From Endozoicomonas sp965261315 (GTDB taxonomy: Bacteria; Pseudomonadota; Gammaproteobacteria; Pseudomonadales; Endozoicomonadaceae), in the NCBI GenBank assembly GCA_965261315.1, contig CBDHDM010000088.1, forward strand, positions 44,807-108,806: a stretch of DNA of 64,000 bases. The letters run 5' to 3'. The position numbers were made by a program, and so were the translations under genes. Below, in pieces: positions 16,680 through 24,880 of the stretch. How positions within the stretch are numbered: position 1 is the stretch's first letter; each line of letters starts with the position of its first letter. The notes under the pieces were generated by a model, which was not told where the DNA came from, ran no database searches, and saw nothing but the letters and a program-made list of their open reading frames with translations.

Positions 16680-17033
16680 ATGAGCGTAGTAGAAACAGTG
16701 ATGCCTGAGCCAATCAGTGTTACGGCGGCTGCCGCCCGCAGGGTATGTGAATTGCTGGCAGATGAGACGGAAGAAAATCAGAAGCTACGGGTATATGTAA
16801 CGGGTGGGGGCTGCTCCGGTTTTCAGTATGGCTTCACTTTTGACGATAATCTGGCCGATGATGACACCCTGGTTATTAAAGATGGTGCACCTGTTGTTGT
16901 CGATTCACTGAGTTACCAGTACCTGGTGGGTGCTGTGATTGATTATGAAGAGGGGCTGGAAGGTTCTCGTTTTCTGGTCAAAAATCCTAATGCCAAGTCC
17001 ACCTGTGGCTGTGGCTCTTCGTTTTCAATTTGA
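16680..17033 (+). CDS. erpA: Iron-sulphur cluster insertion protein ErpA
   Basis: A-type carrier that delivers [Fe-S] clusters to target enzymes. All three ligand cysteines are present, one in GGGCSGFQYGF and two in CGCGSSF at the C-terminus. The start at ATG 16680 is set by GGAGG (16671-16675) with 5-nt spacing; an in-frame ATG at 16653 has no SD. Length is 117 residues (E. coli 114). The gene has the position usual in the Pseudomonas block, after bactofilin, but anmK no longer follows directly. Confidence 0.95.
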   Translation: MSVVETVMPEPISVTAAAARRVCELLADETEENQKLRVYVTGGGCSGFQYGFTFDDNLADDDTLVIKDGAPVVVDSLSYQYLVGAVIDYEEGLEGSRFLVKNPNAKSTCGCGSSFSI

Positions 17034-17577
17034 ATCGATAGCCTGCAGCGTACTGCGGCACTCATACTGGAACCACAGAGATCACGCAATCAGAGGTTTT
17101 TTTCTTTTGAGTTCTTCGTAATCTCTGTGGTTCATGAGTCTGTGAAAATAGACGATAGATTTCTCTGCTGCAATAACCGTTGGCAGGCTCAGGCAGACAT
17201 CACTGGTGCCGTATTCTCCCAGCAATTCCCGCTAAATTGATTATGATCAATAATACCAAGGCGTAGAGACAGATCTATCCCTACCTCCACTGGTTTTTAT
17301 CGATAACTGGGTTGCTGACACCACATGAAATAACACCGGTAGCCCTGTGTATCCTGTGTTCTTATGCTTGGCTGTAAATAAAATAGCTGGAATTTTTAGC
17401 ATTAAAGAGATGTTTTGTTTTAAAGAAAGAAGGCACAAAAGTTGAACATCGCTGACAGAAATAACCTGTTGGTAAAGCACATAAACGCCATGAAACTATT
17501 TTATTACTTTATTGTCTGATTCTTGAAATATCAGGAGGTTGATGTTTTTCCACTTAATTTTTATAAGGTAATAAACG
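17034..17577. other. Intergenic region with a 12-bp inverted repeat
   Basis: No gene seen. AACCACAGAGAT (17071-17082) and ATCTCTGTGGTT (17121-17132) are perfect complements around a 38-nt spacer with a T-rich stretch. It resembles the arms of the larger repeat between malF and malG (ACCACAAAGACACAAAG), so both may belong to one dispersed family. The region marks the left edge of sequence that separates erpA from anmK. Confidence 0.6.
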
Positions 17578-19269
17578 ATGTCCTTAGGAAATATATCAAA
17601 CAGTGTACCATTGCTTAATCAACCCTATAAATCGCCTGAAAGATCTGGCTCACATGAGCATGGACAAATGGGCTCCCATGCTGTGCAAACCTTGGGAGAG
17701 GTCGTTTCGAAATTACCAGGTCCGGGGTCGTTTTTTATAGCGGCGGGCAAGGCATTGACGGCTTATCTTGCGATAACAGCGGTTCCATCGGGTGCATCAG
17801 CATCCCCTCTCGGTCAGTCAGGGGCTTTACAGCAATCATCCGGGGCGACCCTTGATACGTCGTCGGGAGGTGGAGCATATATGGCGGATACTTCAGGCCC
17901 TTCGCAGGGTTATGCTCCAGAATTATTAGATCGCATTCAACAAGATGGAGGTGAGGCAGGGCATCAACGTCTTATCGAATCATTAGTGATGAGCCCCTAT
18001 GAGGCTGATGGTCACGGCAGAAGCAAACGTTCGGTAGAGCCAAACCGCCATGGCTGGACTCAGGTTCCTCATCCAGAAGATCTCAATCATCCTCTGGCAG
18101 CCAATGAGACAACATCTGATGGCAAGTTCGTAAAAGTGGGGTTGAAAGATCCGGAACTGGTGAGTGAGCGGACGACAAAAAATGGGGATGTTGTTTATCG
18201 TTTCAAAAATGCCCGGGTGGATCCGGATAAGTCCGGGAGCGAAGAAATTAGGCAGGGAGTAGCGTTGTCTACCTGTTTTCATAAGGCAGGTGATGAAGAA
18301 CTACCAAGCGTAAATGTTGATCTGTCGCACCGCGCCGGTAGCTATCTGCACGACTGTTCAGGACGTACTACCGCCGAGATGGGGGTTACCCATGGATTAA
18401 TGGAAATTAAGGTAGAAAAACCCGTTAACTCTACTCTTGTGAGTATTGAAAGTCAGCCGGACAGCCTTCTGTATCAAGATTCTTCGGGGCAAATCTCCCA
18501 CTTGTTGCACGGTAGTTCTGTCAGAACCTATGATTCAGTGGAAAAGGATGGGATGCATTTTGAACCGAAAGGACAACCACCGGTTGCTATAAAAATGGAA
18601 CAGTTTGGTCAAGAATGGTTTCTTACGATGACGACCCGGTCTGATTATTCAGCGTTTACTGATTCAGAACAAAACTGTGATATACCCTTTGAGGGGGATA
18701 ATACACCACTATACCGTGCTGAATGTTGTACAAGTAGTGGTGGCAGGAACAAACAGGATGTTGCCTATATCTACAAAGCCCCGCTGGATATAAACAAATG
18801 GTTTGAATTGGAGTTTTGGGTGCCATTCGGGAACATGGCCGACTCCGGGGAGGTGGTTGAGGTATGGAAGGATGGTAAGTCAGTGGCGGAGGTGTTCACT
18901 CGTACAGGTGCTAACAACCATCCCCAGTATGGAGGGGGGGGGTATTTTGCCCAGTTCGGAAGTTTCGATTTGAAAGATGGAGAGCAGATTAAGCCTGCAG
19001 TAGTCAAGTTCAGGAATGTCAACTTTGATTTTCAACCTACAAGCCGGAAGTATGCTCCACAAGGTGGACTCAGCTGGGTCGAAGGTCAGTGTTATCCCAA
19101 TGCACCCGATAGAGTGGAAAGAGATGTGAAATCTGAGGTGGATAAAAAAGTAATCGATAAGCCCGTGCCCGATGCAAAATCAATCACCCATTCAAAGATC
19201 GGCCATGCAAGGATTGATCATTCAAGGCCAAATCCGGCAAACCATAAGCCAGAAGATTTGGAACCATAA
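17578..19269 (+). CDS. Hypothetical protein, possible polysaccharide-lyase-like domain
   Basis: 563 residues, not firmly recognised. Residues 1-110 are Ser/Gly-rich with one hydrophobic stretch (SFFIAAGKALTAYLAITAVP) that could be a late signal or membrane segment. A basic patch RSKRS follows near residue 143. The segment from about 390 to 480 (KWFELEFWVPFGN, VEVWKDGKSVAEV, YGGGGYFAQFGSF) is similar in style to the jelly-roll core of heparin-lyase-like polysaccharide lyases, where 'vevw.nGk.v' and 'y.k.GiY' recur. This is a weak pattern match without visible catalytic proof. A G9 tract lies at 18934-18942. The C-terminal tail is charged and Pro/His-rich. It sits between erpA and anmK, genes adjacent in Pseudomonas, so it is probably acquired. 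Confidence 0.6.
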   Translation: MSLGNISNSVPLLNQPYKSPERSGSHEHGQMGSHAVQTLGEVVSKLPGPGSFFIAAGKALTAYLAITAVPSGASASPLGQSGALQQSSGATLDTSSGGGAYMADTSGPSQGYAPELLDRIQQDGGEAGHQRLIESLVMSPYEADGHGRSKRSVEPNRHGWTQVPHPEDLNHPLAANETTSDGKFVKVGLKDPELVSERTTKNGDVVYRFKNARVDPDKSGSEEIRQGVALSTCFHKAGDEELPSVNVDLSHRAGSYLHDCSGRTTAEMGVTHGLMEIKVEKPVNSTLVSIESQPDSLLYQDSSGQISHLLHGSSVRTYDSVEKDGMHFEPKGQPPVAIKMEQFGQEWFLTMTTRSDYSAFTDSEQNCDIPFEGDNTPLYRAECCTSSGGRNKQDVAYIYKAPLDINKWFELEFWVPFGNMADSGEVVEVWKDGKSVAEVFTRTGANNHPQYGGGGYFAQFGSFDLKDGEQIKPAVVKFRNVNFDFQPTSRKYAPQGGLSWVEGQCYPNAPDRVERDVKSEVDKKVIDKPVPDAKSITHSKIGHARIDHSRPNPANHKPEDLEP

Positions 19270-19532
19270 AGTTGTCTTGAAAGGCTGTTTGCACAAGTTT
19301 CTAAAGCAAGGGTATTGTTCCTTTTTTTTTATGACGTGTTCGCTGGCAATGGCATTTCCCTTCCGTTCTGCAACACGAGATGCCTGCCAATAGATCTTGT
19401 TGACTGGGCACTTTTGGCGGTTAACAATTTTCCGATTAATCCACAGAGTGATCAAACAAGGATACTGCAGGGTAATGTGCAGGCTGATTACTTATGATTG
19501 TGGGATGTCGTGAAAGACCCGGACTGGAAATA

Positions 19533-20478
19533 ATACCAATTTTATTTTCAAAATATGTCACGAATTCTGTGATTGCTTTTATACTTCAAATAACCTGTTT
19601 TTCATCCCGTTGAGGGAGGTATTGACGCTCTGAAAGATAAGGGTGGACGTGGCCGTAAAAATAAAATGAATGAAGAGGACGAAGAAGAATTTAAGAAAGC
19701 GGTTCTTAATCTTCAAGACCAGAAAGACGGTGGCAGAATCACTGGTCGTGATGTTAAAGCGATGATGAAAAATGATTTCGATATTGAGTGTGCCAATTCA
19801 ACGATGTATAAAATCACGCATAAAGTTGGCCTTTCATGGATATCAGGCCGAACTTGTCATCCGAAACAGGATTTAGAGGCTCAGGAAACCTTTAAAAAAA
19901 CTTCAAAGACATAGTGCGGCAGGCAGTTCCGGTAGATGTTGAATTAAAGGAAGTTGATATCTGGTTTCAGGATGAAGGTCGTTTTGGGCAACAAAATTCG
20001 ATTAGCAGAGTCTGGGCTGAAAAAGGAAGTCGGCTTGGCTTAATTCGACAGCAGCAATTTATATCGGCCTATTTGTTTGCAGCCGTTTCTCCTGAAAGAG
20101 ATCTCGGCGTTGCGCTGGCATTATCACACGCAAACGCGGAAGGCATGGCTCTTCATTTAAACGAAATATCCAAACTCACACCTGAAGGAAGACACGCTGG
20201 TGTTCTCATTGACAATGCCGGTTATCATCGATCAAAAGAACTTCCTCAATTTGACAACCTGACTCTAATTCCTTTACCGCCGAAATAAACAGCGCAGAGG
20301 AAATATGGGAGTGGTTGAGAGCGCATGACTTATCAAATTATGTATTTAAAAGCTGTGAAGATATTATCAATAAATGCTGTGAGGCATGGAATGAATTACT
20401 GTCTGAAGTTGGCCGATTGAAAAGTCTATGCTCCCGTTCATGGGCTGTTATTTCATAATTTAAAAATGGAATTGGTAT
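19533..20478 (+). mobile_element. IS630-family insertion element, decayed
   Basis: Bounded by the imperfect terminal inverted repeat ATACCAATTTTATTTTC (from 19533) and its counterpart ending AATTGGTAT at 20478; read inwards the right end is ATACCAATTCCATTTTT. The outer nine bases are perfect. Inside is a broken DDE transposase of IS630 type. Length of about 946 bp is slightly short for the family (1.0-1.2 kb), in agreement with the missing 5' part of the transposase gene. The right end lies within the last codons of anmK. Confidence 0.8.
19603..20458 (+). pseudogene. IS630-family transposase, frameshifted and 5'-deleted
   Basis: Three readable pieces. From 19603: EGGIDALKDKGGRGRKNKMN and the linker domain to 19914. 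Then in another frame from about 19900: WFQDEGRFGQQN (first catalytic Asp) and VLIDNAGYHRS (second Asp) to 20288. Then NSAEEIWEWLRAHDLSNY (third acidic residue) to the stop at 20458. The first break is at an A7 tract (19894-19900) and corresponds to a -1 shift. The second is a small deletion that removed about five codons after LPP. The N-terminal helix-turn-helix is absent. Not functional as it stands. Confidence 0.82.
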
Positions 20479-21577
20479 AACGTCCACCGAGTAAACGTAA
20501 CCCTGAGGCCCCGGTGACTGCAGGCAGGTTGCCGGGCAGTTTCAAAATATTCTGTCGTGCTAACCAGGCAAAGGCGATAGCTTCAACCCATTGAGGGTCA
20601 ACACCCAGCTCGGAAGTTGATCCCAACTGTCTGCCCGCCATCGCTTCTTTTAGCATTGTCATTAGAGCCTTGTTGTTGGCGCCACCACCACAGGCAAAAA
20701 CTTCATCAGTTTCTGGTGCATGCTGCTTTATGGCATCTGCAATACAGCGAGCCGTTAAACGACAAAGAGTTGCTTGTATGGTTGTCGGGGATAATCCGCG
20801 AAACCCTTCAAGCATTGAGCTAAGCCAGTTGGGGTTGAACAGTTCCCGGCCGGTACTCTTGGGAGCTGGTAGCCGGAAAAAAGGCTCGCTCAACATGGTT
20901 TCCAGCAGGATTGGGTCATGGGGTTCCTGGGAAGCATGAAAGCCGTCTTTATCGAAAGGCTGATGCCACTGCTGCTGACACCAATAGTCCATTAACAGAT
21001 TGCCAGGGCCGGTATCAAAGCCAGTTACAGAGGTTTGTCCACTATTAGCCGCCGGCAAGATAGAAATATTGCTGATTCCACCAATATTGACGACCACCCG
21101 GTGGGAAGTTTCACTGGTAAAAACGGCATGGTGAAAGGCGGGTACCAGAGGCGCTCCCTGGCCACCGGCTGCCATGTCCCGACGTCTGAAATCAGCAACA
21201 ACGGTAATGCCGGTTTGTTCTGCCAGTATATTGGGGTCACCAATCTGAAGGGTATAGCCCAGCTCAGGTATATGTCTGATAGTCTGACCGTGGCTGCCAA
21301 TGGCACTGATCTGTTTTGCAGTCAGCCCTCCTTTTTCCAGAAGTGACTTGACGGTTTCAGTGGCAATGTGAGCAATTGCCGGATCAACCTCAGCCATTAA
21401 ACGAATTTCATCATTGCCTGGCTGGCAAAGCTGCTGAATTTTTTCCTTCAGTTTTAACGGCCACTCCGTGGTATGGCTGGCAACGAGAACCGGGTGATTG
21501 CCATCAAAGCGAACGGCAGCAGCATCCATAGCATCCAGGCTGGTGCCTGACATAAGGCCTATATAGATATCCGGCAT
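20453..21577 (-). CDS. anmK: Anhydro-N-acetylmuramic acid kinase, C-terminus rewritten by IS630
   Basis: Cytoplasmic kinase that opens and phosphorylates 1,6-anhydro-MurNAc during cell-wall recycling. The N-terminal ATP motif GLMSGTSLDAMDAAAVRF, the catalytic-region motif GFDTGPGNLLMDYW and CGGGANNKALM are intact. Length is 374 residues, family 365-375. The final residues YTNSIFKL and the stop codon are encoded by the terminal inverted repeat of the adjacent IS630 element, so the native tail has been replaced. The core ends at LRLLGGR, only a few residues before the normal terminus, so activity is probably kept. The M23 peptidase gene lies 46 nt upstream on the same strand. Confidence 0.93.
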   Translation of the reverse strand: MPDIYIGLMSGTSLDAMDAAAVRFDGNHPVLVASHTTEWPLKLKEKIQQLCQPGNDEIRLMAEVDPAIAHIATETVKSLLEKGGLTAKQISAIGSHGQTIRHIPELGYTLQIGDPNILAEQTGITVVADFRRRDMAAGGQGAPLVPAFHHAVFTSETSHRVVVNIGGISNISILPAANSGQTSVTGFDTGPGNLLMDYWCQQQWHQPFDKDGFHASQEPHDPILLETMLSEPFFRLPAPKSTGRELFNPNWLSSMLEGFRGLSPTTIQATLCRLTARCIADAIKQHAPETDEVFACGGGANNKALMTMLKEAMAGRQLGSTSELGVDPQWVEAIAFAWLARQNILKLPGNLPAVTGASGLRLLGGRYTNSIFKL

Positions 21578-21623
21578 GGTTCACCCTTGGAAGGAAAGTT
21601 TGAGTGGACGTTATTACGACCGA

Positions 21624-23138
21624 TTACTGTGTGGCCAGCAGTGTATCGCTCTGCTTTTCAAGCCTGGCAACCATCAGCTCTGACCTTTTTTTGAAGTTAG
21701 CCATTTCTTTTTTGGCAATGGGCGCTGCATCAGGGAGCTTAACAGTCATCGGGTTTCTATGGACGCCATTGACACGGAACTCATAATGCAGGTGGGGGCC
21801 GGTTGCCCAGCCTGTTTTGCCCACGTAAGCAATGATTTGTCCTTGACGAACTCTCTGACCTTTTTTAAGCCCGGTCAGCTTATTAGCATGAGCATAAATG
21901 GTGACAATGTTGTTGGGGTGCTCAATGAAAACCACATTACCATAGCCGTTTTGCCAGCCAGAAAACTGAACACGGCCATCACCAGCGGCTTTTATGGGGG
22001 TGTTCATGGGGGCCGCATAGTCCACTGCTCGATGGGGGCGCTTTGTCTTGAAGATTGGGTGAAGTCGGTCAGGGTTGTAACGGGAGCTGATACGGGTAAA
22101 GTCGACCGGAGTACGGAGAAAGGCTTTTTTCATGCTCTTTCCATCCGGCGTATAGTAATCAGTGTCCCCCTGACTATCCGTGTAACGAACCGCTGTAAAG
22201 GTTTGTCCCTGGTTAGTAAAACTGGCTACCAGAATGTCTCCATCACCCAGTTTATCTCCTTCCAGGTACTTTTCTTCGTAAAGCACATTGAAGGTATCAC
22301 CACTGCGAATATCCTGTACGAAATCGATATCCCAGCCAAAAATACCGGCCAGCTCCATGGTGAGGTTTTGAGAGAGGCCTGCTTTCTGGCTGGCCAGAAA
22401 GAGCGAGCTTTCAATAGTGCCGCTGACGTATGTTGGACGAATTTCCGGTGACAGGGTAACCAGCTCTGCCAGGTAGCCATCATCTGCTTTGGTAAAGAAG
22501 ATACTGTCGAGTTTGGACTTCTCGTAGCGTAACTGGGTAAGGGTGCCTTCCTGATTAATCCGGAACTCCAGAGACTCACCCGGGCGTATACGAGCGAGAG
22601 TGTCGCCATACTTGGGAGTACTGGCAACCTGGTAAACAACACTGGCACTCAGCCCTTGAGCATTAAATAACGCCGATAAGTTATCGCCGGATTTAATGGT
22701 GATGTTCTGCCACTTGCCAAGCTGTTGCTCCAGGTCGTAGGCGGCTTTTGCCAGTGCTTTTGCATCAGACTCCTGCTCCAGTTCTTTAATGGATGCTTCT
22801 GCTTTATCTGTACTCTGGCTGCTGATAAAGGGCTCAGGCTGGGAAGTTGTGGTACTGCTGGCCAACTCAGGGGCTGATTCCTGGGGCTGGAGAGCATCGA
22901 TAGTCATCGGAATTTCGTTGCGTTTGGCTTCTACGTCGCCAGAGGGCAGAAGAGCCATCACTCCCATGATGCTGGCAGCGATGGTAGTTGCCAGCAGCAA
23001 GTGTCGCTTGGGAAACTGTTTCAGGCGCTGGTTGATTCGTGTAGCGCCTCTCGGGATGGCTTTATTCATTAAGGTTGTTAACGCTGTCTGCAATGTGCTG
23101 ATAAGTAAATTATAACGGTAAAAAACACCGTAAGTCAT
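21624..23138 (-). CDS. M23-family peptidoglycan endopeptidase
   Basis: Zinc metallopeptidase that cuts peptidoglycan cross-links in the periplasm. An N-terminal signal anchor (HLLLATTIAASIMGVMALLP) is followed by a linker, an OapA/LysM-like region (about residues 140-200, ITIKSGDNLSALFNAQGLS) and a C-terminal LytM domain with zinc ligands in RPHRAVDYAAP and GPHLHYEFR. The start is uncertain: ATG 23138 gives 504 residues, ATG 23069 (MNKAIPRGATR) fits relatives better, and neither has a clear SD. It is the upstream partner of anmK, as in Pseudomonas, linking cell-wall turnover with recycling. Confidence 0.9.
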   Translation of the reverse strand: MTYGVFYRYNLLISTLQTALTTLMNKAIPRGATRINQRLKQFPKRHLLLATTIAASIMGVMALLPSGDVEAKRNEIPMTIDALQPQESAPELASSTTTSQPEPFISSQSTDKAEASIKELEQESDAKALAKAAYDLEQQLGKWQNITIKSGDNLSALFNAQGLSASVVYQVASTPKYGDTLARIRPGESLEFRINQEGTLTQLRYEKSKLDSIFFTKADDGYLAELVTLSPEIRPTYVSGTIESSLFLASQKAGLSQNLTMELAGIFGWDIDFVQDIRSGDTFNVLYEEKYLEGDKLGDGDILVASFTNQGQTFTAVRYTDSQGDTDYYTPDGKSMKKAFLRTPVDFTRISSRYNPDRLHPIFKTKRPHRAVDYAAPMNTPIKAAGDGRVQFSGWQNGYGNVVFIEHPNNIVTIYAHANKLTGLKKGQRVRQGQIIAYVGKTGWATGPHLHYEFRVNGVHRNPMTVKLPDAAPIAKKEMANFKKRSELMVARLEKQSDTLLATQ

Positions 23139-23314
23139 ATCTGTCAGAAAAGGTACGTCAATACAGAGTCAATTATTAATTTTTCTGATAAGTGTCTTGA
23201 TTATTACGAATTATTTTAAGGTCTTGCCACGCTAGGCAGGTGGGGTTGAGAAAACACTGAAAGAAAGAAAGGTGGCGAACAACAATAGGCAGAGATTGTT
23301 GTTCATTGCTTGAG

Positions 23315-24502
23315 TCAAGGCAACGTCATAGAAGGTATTAACTGAGGTACGTTCTGAGCAAAGTTGCTCCAGAGCGGGCAGGAGGGAGTTGAGTTTGAGT
23401 ATGCAGGAGTTGGCTGGATAGGTTGATTGCTTGTGACAGGTAAAGAAGTTATTGGTGTGTTTGTGGCTTGTTGGTCATAAGCCTGCAGAGGTGGTGTGTG
23501 GTGAGCTGCCTGATATAAGGCTGGCTGTTGAGCAACTTGTTGAAAGTGAGGCGTGGGATTTTGTGGATACTGCGGCTTCATTATTGGAGTTGTGGCCGAT
23601 AGGTCGGGCGCTTGAGATAAGCGTTGTGGGGCTATGGGATTGGCTTGAGCAGGAGCAACAGTTGATTCTTGTGGTCGCTGAGAAGTAAGGGGTGTTTGTT
23701 GTAACGAGGCTTGTTGAGAGCTTTGACCTGTATGGTTTTGCTCTACTGTCGAACCCTCTGTTGCCGGTATAGAAGGTTGGGCGTATAGACCAGACTCGGG
23801 TTGCTGATTGGCTGCGCTATCTTGAGACGTTACAGGCAGGGTGGGCATTTGTTCTGACTCGTTTGATAATGCGTCGAATACTGTATATGGCTTTACTCCA
23901 CAAATGCGTGGGATGCTGATAACCAGACCCAGTGGGCCTAAAAAAAAATAGGGCGTGAGAAAAGCGCAAGCCATACCACCAATGGTTCCAAGTATTTTAA
24001 TAGACTTTGGTATAGAGTTGAGGGTATCTGTTGCATCCACTCTTATGTATTCTTCCAGAGGCATTTTTCCTGAAACAACAGTATCTGCTGCCTGACCATT
24101 TGTCTGGTTTTGCCCTGCCTGGTTTTGTCCTGCCTGGCTCTGCACTGTTAAGGTTTGAACAGGCTGTACTGTTCGATTGTTCAAACTCTCGTTTTCATGG
24201 CAATGTCTAAGTAGCCCTTTGATTGCTCCTAAAACCAAAGCTCCAAGTTTTATTGCATATATTGAGACCGTTCTGCCAAGAAAGTAGAGAGTTTCAGTAA
24301 TTGTGGCCAGCCCCCTGAATACAACCTTGACAGCATCCTTCGTAGAAAACTCAGGGGAAGTTTCTTGGCGGGGAGGTGTGGATATCGGTGCTTGATAAGA
24401 TGGTGTAGATGATTGAGGTGTTACAGGTAGTTGAGTGTGTACTTGCGGGTTTGCGGAAGAGTAAACAGTAGGTGGAGGTGAAGGCTGTAGCTGAGCATCC
24501 AC
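23315..24502 (-). CDS. Hypothetical Pro/Gln-rich protein with two hydrophobic segments
   Basis: Not recognised. The start was set at GTG 24502 because AAAGGAG lies six bases upstream; an ATG at 24583 lacks an SD. About 395 residues: a Pro/Ser/Gln-rich head (1-65), a hydrophobic region near 90-120 (TETLYFLGRTVSIYAIKLGA and on), a Gln/Asn linker with a repeated QAGQNQAGQNQ motif, a second hydrophobic segment near 185-215 (GMACAFLTPYFFLGPLGLVI), and a 180-residue Gln/Pro/Ala/Ser-rich tail without clear fold. Such layout occurs in some membrane-inserted effectors, but no evidence of export exists. It splits the M23 peptidase from tyrS, genes adjacent in Pseudomonas, so it is likely an insertion. 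Confidence 0.6.
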   Translation of the reverse strand: MDAQLQPSPPPTVYSSANPQVHTQLPVTPQSSTPSYQAPISTPPRQETSPEFSTKDAVKVVFRGLATITETLYFLGRTVSIYAIKLGALVLGAIKGLLRHCHENESLNNRTVQPVQTLTVQSQAGQNQAGQNQTNGQAADTVVSGKMPLEEYIRVDATDTLNSIPKSIKILGTIGGMACAFLTPYFFLGPLGLVISIPRICGVKPYTVFDALSNESEQMPTLPVTSQDSAANQQPESGLYAQPSIPATEGSTVEQNHTGQSSQQASLQQTPLTSQRPQESTVAPAQANPIAPQRLSQAPDLSATTPIMKPQYPQNPTPHFQQVAQQPALYQAAHHTPPLQAYDQQATNTPITSLPVTSNQPIQPTPAYSNSTPSCPLWSNFAQNVPQLIPSMTLP

Positions 24503-24880
24503 AGATATCTCCTTTCTATTCGAACTAAGGCAGTAAAGCGGTAAGCAGAAGAAATATGAAACAGAACGAACTTTGGCAAACAAATTCGACAGGAAGTTCG
24601 CAACTTCTTTGGACTGATTCGACAGTTAGGGTTTAACGTTAGTTCCAGTCGTTTGAGGTAAAGGCTTGGTAAGGTAAATATACTGAAATTTACTTTATTT
24701 AGAGTTCAGGCATTTGTTCCAGCAGCATTTTGTTGTATTTTGAGCAGCTTGATTTTTTATTAGATAGTCTGCGACCCCATCTTCAGGGGTTGGTCAATAT
24801 CTTCTTGATTTGGTGTGAGAGCCTCTGGCATCCACCGCAGTATTCCGGTTGAATCATCGAATCGTCGCAGGAAAAGGTAA
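24503..24880. other. Divergent intergenic region upstream of tyrS
   Basis: No gene seen. It serves as upstream region for both tyrS (plus) and the Pro/Gln-rich gene (minus). A small hairpin GAAGTT-CGC-AACTTC lies at 24593-24607. I cannot identify a promoter or T-box with confidence. Confidence 0.4.

Noticed and set aside
19222..19530. Short open frames on both strands between the 563-residue gene and the IS630 element
   Set aside because: They overlap each other, lack SDs and resemble no known protein; probably noncoding or decayed sequence.
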